This document shows positions 32,655-42,009 of a stretch of DNA of 64,000 nucleotides, piece by piece. The stretch spans positions 363,463,829 through 363,527,828 of the forward strand of contig NC_081824.1 of assembly GCF_030867095.1 (NCBI RefSeq), in the 5' to 3' direction. Positions within the stretch are counted from its first letter, which is position 1. The number at the start of each line of letters is the position of its first letter. The DNA is from Alligator mississippiensis. Taxonomy: Eukaryota; Chordata; Crocodylia; Alligatoridae. Under the pieces are notes generated by a model. It did no database searches. It was not told the origin of the DNA and saw nothing but the letters and a program-made list of their open reading frames with translations. Both the position numbers and the translations under genes were made by a program.

Positions 32655-33691
32655 TGTGATGGAGCAGCTTTAGTCCTCCATCACGGGCAAGAGCTGGCAG
32701 CAGCCAGGTGGCTGATTGTGGTGGCCACTTTCAAACTTAGGCCAGAAAAGCAGCAATCCAGGCTGAGCAGCCAAGGAGGTAACATCAGACTGAGTTGCTT
32801 CTGGAACACTCAGAGGTAAGGGGTGAGGCTATGGGGAAGGAGGAGGCCTCATTGGTCCTGGGCATGACCTGAAACTGCACCCTGCCAGGGAAGAGTGGCC
32901 AGGTAGAGTTACCTGTAGTGGGGTAGCTCCCCAGAAATGCCAGGCCAGTTACTTCCCCAGTGAAGGGTGAGGAGGGGTGCCTCAAAACCCCAGTCCCCAC
33001 ATCCAAGGCGGGTTCAATCTGCACAGGGGAAGCCCAGGCTCATGGGAGTCCTGAAGGAGGGCCCAGCTTGGTGGAGGGACCTGGAGCAGCGCCCAGGCTC
33101 TTTGTGAGCCCTGTGGCTGCAGAGGCCCTGAGAGGGGGCCAGGCACAGCTGTGGCCACCTGAGCCTCACAGGGCGCACTACCCCAGGGTAGAGGGCCAGG
33201 CAGGGCTATAGCCACCTGAGCCAGACGGGGTGGCAGGCCCCAGTGGAGCCCCAGTTTGGGGGTGTAAAAACCTAGGGCCAGGCACAGCTGTGGCCACATG
33301 AGCCCCAAGGGGTGGCAGACCCCAGGGAGATGGCTGTGTTGGGTGTGAGACCCTAGGGCCAAGCAGGGCTGCAGCTACCTGAGCCTCAAGGGGTGGAAGA
33401 CCCCAGTGTGGAGCCTCAGGGGGCTGAGGGCTTGGAGCCCAGTATGTGTTTGGGTGTATAAAGAAAGACCCAGTGCAAACCACTGGCGGAGACATCTGCA
33501 AGGCATGGGACACGTAAGGGGTGGTTAGAACGTGTAAACATGGCCCCATTACAACTGGGACACTCAAAGAGCAGCCTCCTGACTATTTAACATCTTGATT
33601 ATTTAACAACAAGGTGTGGTGGGTGGGCGGTTTGCTCAGAGACAGGGGTGGGCCAAAGCTAACATTGAGCTGGGAAGGCGCCCTTGTCACA
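32655..33691. mobile_element. solo LTR fossil with internal minisatellite
   Basis: Starts TGTGATGGAGC and ends CCCTTGTCACA, so the terminal pentamers TGTGA and TCACA are inverted. GACTC flanks both sides (32650-32654 and 33692-33696), a perfect 5-bp duplication. Length 1037 bp, GC-rich, with no coding of retroviral type. A minisatellite (about 33030-33445) lies inside. It shares blocks such as GAGGCCTCATT, GGTGCCTCAAA and CAAGGTGTG with 38689-39712. Best read as a solo LTR; the intact duplication suggests the boundaries are whole. Family unnamed. Confidence 0.7.
33030..33445. repeat. minisatellite inside the LTR, about 81-bp unit
   Basis: The phrase GGCCAGGCACAGCTGTGGCC or a close variant, followed by CACCTGAGCC and GGGTGGCAGACCCCAG, recurs with its CCAGGCA (or CCAAGCA) core at about 33139, 33196, 33278 and 33359. 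Spacings are 57, 82 and 81 bp. Confidence 0.8.
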
Positions 33692-33864
33692 GACTCCGTA
33701 GCCCACATGTTTTGGTATCCATTTACAGTAAGGGCAGCCTTTGGCACAAGTCTAGAAAAAAGATCAAACTCATACCTCTAGAACAGTATGAAACCCTTTA
33801 ACTATTCTCCCAACACAGCTCTGGCAACATAATAGGGCACACTATATTTTTAAGATGACATAAA

Positions 33865-34180
33865 GGCTGCTTGCAGATGTTAAAAAAGCAGAACTACATT
33901 TTACCAGAAAGAGCAGTGCATTACTTCAGCCCAGCTCTGCAGCATCTGTATAGATCGGGCGCTTCAGTGGTGCTTGTTGGGATTTTTATCTAATAGCTGA
34001 ATCAATCAGCTTTTATTTAAAAGTGCCAAAAAAACTTCACTAAAGCACCCAATCTACACCGATGTTGGGTGAGCCAGGTCCAACTAATGCACTGCCTCTT
34101 CTGAGCAGGCACTGGGTGCGGCACAGGAACCTGCTGCATTTAAAGTAAAGTTCTATTTTTTTTAACATTCGCAAGCAGCC
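33865..34180. mobile_element. MITE family B, copy 1 (316 bp, long inverted ends)
   Basis: The left end GGCTGCTTGCAGATGTTAAA and right end TTTAACATTCGCAAGCAGCC are inverted repeats of about 30 bp including flanking AGAAC/GTTCT words. The core shares TTTTTATCTAATAGCTGA-like and GGTGAGCCAGGTC-like blocks with 49921-50252. Non-coding. Similar words (GACATAAA and AAAATGACA) flank it, but a target duplication is not certain. Confidence 0.75.
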
Positions 34181-35214
34181 AAAATGACAAGGTATCTTTT
34201 ATGACTTCGTTTTGTCATGTTTAGAAAATGCCCAGGAGGGAGATCTAGGGGAATGAGAGAGAATTGTGTTTTTAACAACATAAGTACCTAGTTCAAAGTT
34301 TCTTCAAGCTTTTGAAAATGATTAAGTCACATGGGGCACGCTCAGTCAGCAGCTCAATACATCATTAACACAGCCACTCCTGTATCAAGATTTCATCCTC
34401 TTATATGCGTAGTCACTTCAATACTGGTAACATAATGCCTGTCCTTTAAAATATCATATGGTTTGCACATTTCTTTCTTGCAAAAGTAAAGAGTGACCTT
34501 TTTTCATGCCACTCCTGCTAGGCTTCTCACAGACGTGATTGAGGTAACTCATTTTAACATGCTGAGAAAACTACAGAGCAGGTAGATGCTCACTTCCTAA
34601 ACTCTCTCCCAGAAACTGCAGATTAAAAAAATAGTGTTCCATTTAGGAAAAAGTGTTTTAAAATGAAGCAATGCAATAAAACTGCTGTGAAGGCTATGAA
34701 CTGAAGACAAATTATGCAACTCTAACTGATTTGAACCAGATTTTGAAGGAGCCTTCCAAAAATTAGTATTTTAGGAGCCTTCCTAAAATTAGTATTTACT
34801 CTGAGACTCCTCAGATTAACTGAAACAGAACAGAAGGTCAATGTGACAAGGTGGCATGTTACAGATGGTGAAATAATAGGACTGATGAAATATACTGGTT
34901 AAAATAATCTGAAAATGACAAGAAGAAACACTAAAATGTATTGGTCAATTGCTAAAGGGATCAGCCTATCTTTGCTGCCATAACTGGAGATAAACTGATT
35001 TACTCCAGGTAAGTATCTGGCCTTGTGTGGGTGTGTATAAATTTGATCAGAACTGATTATATGAGCAGACTTAGATTGAACAAATGAAATTCCATTTCTA
35101 AAGCACAGATCAAGGATGCACAGCTGTATGAGCTATGAGCAAAACCACTTATCACAATACATGTGTGATGTGAATGGCCCATTAGCAGAAGTAAATACAT
35201 CAGCAAATGTTCTA
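34181..35214. other. intergenic sequence, no gene recognised
   Basis: AT-rich; no supported exon. A local direct repeat, GGAGCCTTCC followed by AAAATTAGTATTT, at about 34748 and 34771. Confidence 0.5.
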
Positions 35215-35219
35215 GTATC

Positions 35220-35980
35220 TGTCAGGACCCAGGGCAGCCGGCCAGCAGCTCTCCCTGACTCCCACCCGGGCAGATAAGGATCCGGGGCCTTAGAAGGCCG
35301 TCAGGCGGGTACTTGTGACGCTTGGAGTGGAATTAATTAGGCAGACTCTTATCGGTTGCAAAGCAAGATTATTTACTCACGCCGTCAAGGTGGTGAATAG
35401 CGGAGGTCAGAGATACTTGGTTAGTTACAGCTTAAGGTTCGAAGGTCGTATGTCGGTCTGCATAAGAATTCGTTGATCAGGCAGATAAACGGAGAAAAAA
35501 TCGGGCCGGCAGGTTGTTGATTTACGTCTGATAAGGTCGAGACGGGGGAGACTGACAAGCGATCAATTTGTCAGTTATTCTCACGCATACATTCAGAGGT
35601 TTTTTCAGGTGTGTGCGCGGAGGTCTCCCGTTCTTCACGGAAGTGAAGATGGGTTTTATTTGTGTACTAGCCAATTGTTTTTTGCCACGTCATAAATTTA
35701 ATTAGAATCGCCAATTATCTAGCGGTCTTCGCTAGGGTGTTATCTCACAGGGTTACTCCCTGTTTTCTCTGACCAGTTATAATGATTTATGTACAGCACA
35801 GAAGGCTAAGTTCTATTTCATGTTAGTGTCGCAGTTATAAATTTCTTTTTGACATGCGCAGCAAAAAAAAAGCAGTTACTATCATTATTGTTAACCCTTA
35901 GTTAACCTAGCGCAGAAAAAAACTGTTTTGAATGGTTTTACTTGTTTGTGACATGGGCACTACTTAATTTGGTTGTGACA
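35220..35980 (-). mobile_element. solo LTR fossil, 761 bp
   Basis: Starts TGTCAGGACCC, ends GGTTGTGACA, with perfect GTATC duplications at 35215-35219 and 35981-35985. On the minus strand the LTR begins TGTCACAACC, like the LTR at 27168-28099, and both hold a 'GATT.TTTACT.AC' block in equivalent positions, so they belong to related families. No internal retroelement genes remain. The boundaries look whole. Confidence 0.85.
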
Positions 35981-36181
35981 GTATCAAATCCTTTTTACAG
36001 CAAAATACATCAAGGCCAGTATGATTCATTAGCACAATTTGCCAATTAACAGAGTTTATCCACTGGGGCAAACCCAAGCTCTGTTTCAAGAATCTGCCTG
36101 GCAACTGACTTCCCAGCCCAGCCCAGCCCCTGGCTTGTTTACTTTTCATTCCATCCAGGAAGAGCACACACCAACTGCTGC

Positions 36182-36290
36182 AGCTTCCTTAGCCTGACGA
36201 AGGGTTTTTGAACCCGAAAGCTTGCTTAATAACTATTCTCCAACCATTTAGGTTGGTCTAATAAAGGATATCAAATTCACCCAAGGAACC
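36182..36290 (+). mobile_element. Penelope-like terminal repeat with best-kept hammerhead-like core
   Basis: CTGACGA (36194-36200) is followed by an A, a five-pair stem GGGTT/AACCC with loop TTTG (36202-36215), then GAAA (36216-36219) and GCTTGC. CCAACCATTTAGGTTGG forms a second hairpin downstream, followed by TCTAATAAAGGATATC. CTGANGA-stem-GAAA is the hammerhead core pattern; stems I and III and a cleavage site are not evident, and one extra A follows CTGACGA. Non-coding. Confidence 0.55.
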
Positions 36291-36313
36291 TTGTTTCCCA
36301 CATGATTAATTTC

Positions 36314-36776
36314 AGAGTCGGCCTTAGGGAAAATAGAAGTTTGCCCTGGGCAAACTTCTATTTTGGCACATCCCTCCCCACAGTCAGCAGCGCTGCTACA
36401 GGCAGAGGCAGGTGGGCCAGGCGCAGTCTGGCAGGGAGGCAGAGCAGTATGGTGCACTAGGCAGGCAGGTAGGCAGGTACTGCTGCTGCTGTGCAGAAGC
36501 AAGGTGGGCAGACCAGAACAGGAGCCACCCCACCCATACCTGCCCAGCCCATCTCCTCCTGAACAGTGCCTGGAGTTGGGGGAGGTGGTGGACTAGACTG
36601 GGCACTGCTCTTTCTGCCTGGAGCAGGGATCAGCTGGGATGGGGCAGGGAGCATGGGAGCATTGTTGTGAACATGAACTGCTCACCCGTGTGTGCATGTG
36701 CATGTATGTTTGGCACCCCTCACCCATGGCACCTTGGGTGGTCACCCATGTCACCCACCCCTAAAGCCAGCACTCA
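36314..36776. mobile_element. hAT-like non-autonomous element, about 460 bp
   Basis: Left end GAGTCGGCCTTAGGG and right end CCCCTAAAGCCAGCACTC are inverted. Flanking words TAATTTCA and TAAGTTCA match at seven of eight positions. A perfect 16-bp inverted repeat lies at 36330-36345/36349-36364. The interior has an (AGGC)n-like stretch near 36461-36478 and no transposase. Confidence 0.55.
36330..36364. repeat. perfect 16-bp inverted repeat, 3-nt loop
   Basis: AAAATAGAAGTTTGCC and its exact reverse complement are separated by CTG. It lies just inside the left end of the element at 36314. Confidence 0.9.
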
Positions 36777-36787
36777 TTAAGTTCATA

Positions 36788-36915
36788 CTAGGAAAATACT
36801 TAAGCACATGTTTAAGTTCCATTGACTTCAAAAGAATTCAAGTTTATGTTGAATGTTAAACATGTGCTTTAATAACCTTCCTATAAAATGGACATTTTGC
36901 TGAATTGGGGCCCCA
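36788..36915. mobile_element. palindromic MITE
   Basis: AAGCACATGTTTAAGTTCCA is mirrored by TGTTAAACATGTGCTTT after a short centre (GACTTCAAAAGAATTC). The flanks (AGGAAAATACTT and CCAAC/GGGGCCCC words) resemble a palindromic element widespread in turtle and crocodile DNA. Non-coding. Confidence 0.5.
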
Positions 36916-37129
36916 GCATCACTTCAGCTGGTGTTGAACACATGTGTGTCTTGTGTGGCTTCAAAATTACTATTGTATTTGAGGAGTAACTGGAAAAGAA
37001 TCTATAAATATTTGAAGGTTTAACACCAAAGGGGGAGGGCATTTATTTTGGCTGGTCACTGAGTGTTAAATTTTTGGGTTGGGCATCAAACAGGATATCC
37101 TGACAAAGAGCTCTATTAAGTGCCAAAGC

Positions 37130-38281
37130 TGTTTCCCAAAGGGAATGATGCTATAAGTCATGGAATGATGCTGTGATTGGAACAACAGAGACTTTGTGGG
37201 ATAGCTCTCATGACTGGAGCATTGTCATGGATGGGTATAAACTATTCAGGAAGGACAGGCATGGGAGTAGAGGAGGAGGAGCTGAACTTTATGTAAAATA
37301 GCCATTTGATTGCTCAGAGGTGCAGTATGAAACTGGAGATAGGCCTGCTGAAAGTCTCTTGGTTAGGGTCAAAGGAGAGAGCAACAAAGGTGATGTCATG
37401 GTGGGGGTCTGCTATAGACCTTCAGACCAGGAGGAAGTGGTGGATGAGGCTTTCTTCAAACAACTAGTGGAAATTTCTTGATCACAGGCCCTGGTTCAAT
37501 CACCCTGACATCTGCTGGGAGGGCAATACAGCAGTGTGCAGGCAATCCAGAAAGTTTTCGAAAGTGTTGGGGACAACTTCCAGGTGCAAGTCCTGGAGCA
37601 GCCAACTAGGGGCCATGCTCTTCTTGACCTGCTGCTCACAAGCAGGGACATATTGCTGGGGAATGTAGTAGTGGATAGCAACTTGGGCAGCAGTGACCAC
37701 AAGATGATTGAGTTCAGGATCCTAAGGAAAAGAAGGATGGAGAGCAGCAGAGTAAGGACTGTGGACTTCAGAAAAGCAGACTTGGACTTGCTCAGGGAAC
37801 TCATGGGAAGGATCTCCTGTGAAGCCAGTCTGAGAGGGAGAGGAGTCCAGGAGAGGTGGCTGTACTTTAAAGAAACCTTACTGAAAGTACAGAAACAAAC
37901 CATCCCAATGTGCAGGAAGAAGAGCAAGTATGGCAGGAAGAAGCGCAAGACCAGCTTGGCTTAGCAGGGAACTCTTCAGTAAACTAAATCACAAAAAGGA
38001 AGCTTGTAAGAAGTGGAAACTTGGACAAACAACCAGGGAGGAGTATAAGAGTATTGCCTGGGCATGCAGGGATGAAGTCAGGAAGGCCAAAGCAAAATTC
38101 AGAGCTGCAGCTAGCAAGGAACATGAATGACAACAAGAAGGCTTCCTACAAGTAAGTCAGAAATGAGGAAGATCAGGGAAAGTGTGAGTCCTTTACTGAA
38201 TGGGGGAGGCAACCTTTTGACAGAGGATGCAGAAAATACTGAAGTACTCGATGCCTTTTTCACCTCAGTTTTCACAAACAC
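37130..38281 (+). mobile_element. CR1 LINE, endonuclease and linker part
   Basis: Plus-strand frames, broken in several places, encode APE-endonuclease blocks: HDWSIVMDGYKLFRKDRHGS, VRVKGESNKGDVMVGVCYRP, then (37536-37964) LLDLLLTSRDILLGNVVVDS and GSSDHKMIEFRI, followed by the linker KEACKKWKLGQTTREEYKSI, WACRDEVRKAKAKF (37930-38130) and FFTSVFTNTP. RT is absent: the copy stops at about 38281, where the 3' half of a hAT element begins. This is the only endonuclease-rich CR1 piece in the window. Confidence 0.9.
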
Positions 38282-38688
38282 CCCACATACTCACACACTA
38301 ACACGCCCCCACAAACCTATCCCCATGTGTCCCACCACCCCCACACTAAACAAGAGTAAGACTTTGTTTTAAGCTATTGTGCAATTCCTTCTATGTACAC
38401 TACACAAACACATGTAAATCAGGACAAAAATATTTTTTTGCAATCAAATTAATGAATGTTGTAAATGTTTGATTTTTTTAGAATATAATTTAGTATTTTT
38501 CTGGTTCTGAGATGGCAAAACCCCTTGCTGAAAGGAGTATTTCCGGTGGCAAAAGGAGGGACTTCTGGTCACAAGATGGCAACCAGGGGGCGGGGCACCT
38601 GTCAAGGGGCAGGGCTACCTATGCGGCCCTCCACAGCTTGCCAAAACTCATTAAGTGGCCCTCCCCCTGAAATAATTTCCCGCCCCTG
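38282..38688. mobile_element. hAT-type element, right half (same family as 42010-43730)
   Basis: A CA/CCCCCA-rich start followed by AAGAGTAAGA, ATCAGGACAAAAATATTTTT, GGAGGGACTTCTGGTC, GGCACCTGTCAAGGGGCAGG and the end TTTCCCGCCCCTG, all matched in order in 43340-43730. The left end is missing at the CR1 junction. Confidence 0.75.
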
Positions 38689-39712
38689 CTTTAAGAGGAA
38701 AAGCAGCCCAGCTAGGGAGCTCTGCACGCTAGGCAGGGGGCAGCAGCTGCTGGTTGCTGGGGCAAAGGGGCTAGTGAAATGATTAGCAGCCATCCTAGGT
38801 AGTCACCTGACCGGATGTAGGCAGGGCTGTGGGAGCATATAAGCCCAAGGCTGGGGCTAGCAGGGGAGCCTCTCCCTGGCTGCCACAAGGGAAGGAGCTC
38901 CTGCCCAGGGGAGCCACCCAGGGATGCTGGGCTGACTGTTTTGCTGCCTAAAGGAACAGGGAGGCCTCAGGGAACCTGCAAGGTACCCTGCCTAAGAGGC
39001 ATGCTATACATGGGGTAAAGGTTTACCCTCTTAAAGGGGCAGAGAGCTGTTTCCATTGTTGTTTGTTACAGCCCAGGGGCTTATGATTTACTTTATTGTT
39101 TCTACTGGTGGTTTGGGATGAGGCTGGAAGGGGAGGTACAGAGGCCTCATTAGTGCCCAGGTGGCACTCAACTGCCTTGAGCCCTGCCAAGGGCAGGCTC
39201 AGGGCTTCAGCACTTATTGAGCCCAGAGTTGGCAAAGAGAGAGGGCACAGCCACACAGGGGCCCAGTGACTGGAAGGGACAAATGAAGCTGGTGCCTCAA
39301 AGCCAGGTTCGATTTTAGTGGGAATGGGCTAGAAGGGCTAGTAAAATTAAAGAAGGAGAGACTGAAACCCCAACGGAGGGAACAACATACTTGTGAGGCA
39401 TGGGGCATGGTATAGGGAAGGATTTGGAACCATGCAATTAGCCCTTAAGACTCTGGGTGCCCTGCTGGACACAGTTGAGTACAGAGGCCCAGCCAGGGGC
39501 CTGGGACCAGTGAGGACTAGTAGGGTGCTGGGGACCCTAGTGGAGTCTTGGTGGAACCAGAGCTATGTAAAGGTCTGTGGGTAACCTCCCTATTTTATTT
39601 CCATCAAGGTGTGTTAGATGAGACAGGAGGGCACCCTAGGGGTGGAGTGGGCTCAGTTGCAGAGCCACCAGGAGGTGTCACCGCCACCCCTGGTACCCCA
39701 ACATGTTACATA
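38689..39712 (+). mobile_element. probable LTR fossil fragment
   Basis: GC-rich DNA with a TATA-like box (CATATAAGCCCAAGG, about 38837-38851) followed by GGGGCTAGCAGGGGAGCC. It shares GAGGCCTCATTAGTGCCCAG, GTGCCTCAAA and CAAGGTGTG-type blocks with the solo LTR at 32655-33691, in the same order. Clear termini and a target duplication were not found, so it looks incomplete. No retroviral coding. Confidence 0.45.
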
Positions 39713-39744
39713 TACCTTGATTTTTAGCGAAAGGAATCAGAACT

Positions 39745-39995
39745 CATGGTAGAGATGATATCTTTTATTAGACCAACTAGATTTTTGTGAAAAAAAGTTA
39801 TTTAATTACAAGCTTTCAGGCACAAATACCCTTCTTCAGGCATCAGAGAAAAGATTGTAAAAGTTCTTCTAGGTAGAAATGAAAGTTCATATTTCATAGG
39901 AGAGTTGAAGGTATGGTAAAATCTCCTGTTTGGAGCAGTTCGTTTTGTATGCAGATTAGGCCCAAAGAAAAGTTGGAATAGTCTGTGTTAGCACC
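39745..39995 (-). mobile_element. Penelope-like terminal repeat, long version
   Basis: GATATCTTTTATTAGACCAA, CAAGCTTTCAGGCACAAATA, CCCTTCTTCAGGCATC, then an extension (TTCATATTTCATAGGAGAGT, TATGCAGATTAGGCCC, AAAGTTGGAATAG) also found in the inverted pair at 45237-45720. Non-coding. Confidence 0.65.
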
Positions 39996-40560
39996 CCCAC
40001 CCCTCCCACTCCCTCCAGTAGGGGTTGCTTCTGAGTACTGCCACTGCTTTCCACAACTGACCCAGGAGTGGGAGAGCCCCAGGGCTGCTTCTGCCCCACT
40101 CCAGCTAGGCTTGGGCTTGGCTGAGGACAGTGAGAGCAGCAGGTGGGTCTCCACTTCCAGTGCCTGCTCCCAGACTGTGGGAGACACCCAGGGGGAAGGC
40201 AGGGAGTGCCTAGAAGCATGCTGCCACTGATGTCTCCAACTGAACTCAGGCAGAGGAAGACCCAGGACTGCTTCTGCTCTGCTCCAGCCAGAGCTTGTGT
40301 GGAATGGGTGCACAGGATGCTATGCCCAGTCCCTGCTCCCTCCCCTTCCAGCATGTTTCTTACACTGACCCAAGAGATACAGCTGCGGGGAGGAGCTACA
40401 GAGGACTGGACAGTACTGGAACCGTGGCATCAGTGGGTCATCCCCCCTTCTAGGTGTTCCAGCTTCCTGCCTGCCCCTGCAGTCTGGGAGCAAGTGCTGA
40501 TAGGGGGAGGATGCTCACTGATGCTGCTATCTGGACCCTCCCCTCCACACAGCTAAAATG
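39996..40560. repeat. GC-rich sequence with a degenerate tandem of about 180 bp
   Basis: CCCAGGGCTGCTTCTGCCCC, then ACTCCAGC, at about 40079 recurs as CCCAGGACTGCTTCTGCTCT, then GCTCCAGC, at about 40262. No exon is supported. Possibly the interior of an LTR or DNA element. Confidence 0.4.
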
Positions 40561-40710
40561 TACATGTAACTATAATGACTACAGGACTAATCAACCCATT
40601 TCTTCTGACTATTTTTGCCTAGTTTGTTTTATTTTTTAACTGTTGATATAACCTAGCAAAAGTGTGTGTCTTCCTATGAAGTTATATTTTTTTCTTTGAT
40701 CTTAAACTAA

Positions 40711-41497
40711 ATTATAGATTCATAGATGTTAGGGTCGGAAGGGACCTCAATAGATCATCGAGTCTGACCCCCTGCATAAGCAGGAAAGAGTGCTGGGTCT
40801 AGATGACCCCAGCTAGATACTCATCTAATCTCCTCTTGAAGACCCCCAGGGTAGGGGAGAGCACCACCTCCCTTGGGAGCCCGTTCCAGACCTTGGCCAC
40901 TCGAACTGTGAAGAAGTTCTTCCTAATGTCCAATCTAAATCTGCTCTCTGCTAGCTTGTGGCCATTATTTCTTGTAACCCCCGGGGGCGCCTTGGTGAAT
41001 AAATACTCACCAATTCCCTTCTGTGCCCCCGTGATGAACTTATAGGCAGCCACAAGGTCGCCTCTCAACCTTCTCTTGCGGAGGCTGAAAAGGTCCAGTT
41101 TCTCTAGTCTCTCCTCGTAGGGCTTGGGCTGCAGGCCCTTAACCATATGAGCGGCCCTTCTCTGGACCCTCTCCAGGTTATCTGCATCCTTCTTGAAGTG
41201 TGGTGCCCAGAATTGCACGCAGTACTCCAACTGCGGTCTAACCAGTGCCCGATAGAGGGGAAGTATCACTTCCTTGGACCTATTCGTCATGCATCTGCTG
41301 ATGCACGATAAAGTGCCATTGGCTTTTCTGATGGCTTCGTCACACTGCCGACTCATGTTCATCTTGGAGTCCACTAGGACTCCAAGATCCCTTTCCACTT
41401 CCGTGCCACCCAGCAGGTCATTGCCTAGGCTGTAGGTGTGATGGACATTTTTCCTCCCTAGGTGCAGCACTTTGCATTTCTCCTTGTTGAATAATTA
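40711..41497 (-). mobile_element. CR1 LINE, 3' part
   Basis: An uninterrupted minus-strand frame of 223 residues (41470 to 40799): MLHLGRKNVHHTYSLGNDLL, ERDLGVLVDSKMNMSRQCDE, VILPLYRALVRPQLEYCVQF, LRKRRLRGDLVAAYKFITG, RLDIRKNFFTVRVAKVWNGL. It is 5'-truncated just after the catalytic motif, with the 3' tail TAGATTCATAGATG at 40711. The open frame suggests a relatively young copy. Confidence 0.95.
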
Positions 41498-42009
41498 ATT
41501 AATATAGTGTTAGGCCCCTGCCATGTTAATAAAGTTTCTATTTTTATTTAACTTCAGAAAATTGAGTCGTGTTATTTGTGATGATGCACCACACCCTCTT
41601 CACCCCCCCAATTTCAAAATCCTAGATCAGCTCATGGATGCAAGGCTAATTTGTAGCAGGCCTGACCCAAAGGTTTGCCCCCACCGGAGTAGATGATAAT
41701 GAGCCATGAAGCCATAGAATCACAGAAAATTAGGGATGGAAGAGACTACAGAATGTCATCCAGTCCAACCCCTTGCTCAAAGCAGGACCATCCCCAACTA
41801 GATCATCTCAGCGAAGGATTTGTCTACCTAGGCCTTAAAAACCTCCAGGCATGGAGATTCTCCAACCACTCTGGGTAGCCTGTTCCACTGCTTTACTACC
41901 CTCCTAGTGATAAAGTTATTACTAATATCTAACATAAACTTCCCTTGCTGCAACTTGAGGCCATTGTTCCTTGTTCTGTCATCTGCCACCACTGAGAACA
42001 GTCTAGCTC

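Noticed and set aside
33028-33445. CRISPR-like regular repeats
   Set aside because: Units are imperfect, directly adjacent and GC-rich, without unique spacers; a minisatellite in vertebrate DNA.
32982-33567. Pro/Gly-rich frames of about 130 codons
   Set aside because: Translations of the minisatellite inside the LTR fossil.
36194-36219. Active hammerhead ribozyme
   Set aside because: The core pattern is present, but stems I and III and a cleavage site could not be drawn and one extra base follows the first box. Reported only as hammerhead-like.
39894-40354. Two overlapping minus-strand frames of 130-140 codons
   Set aside because: They span a Penelope-like repeat and a GC-rich tandem, with no domain and no splice context.
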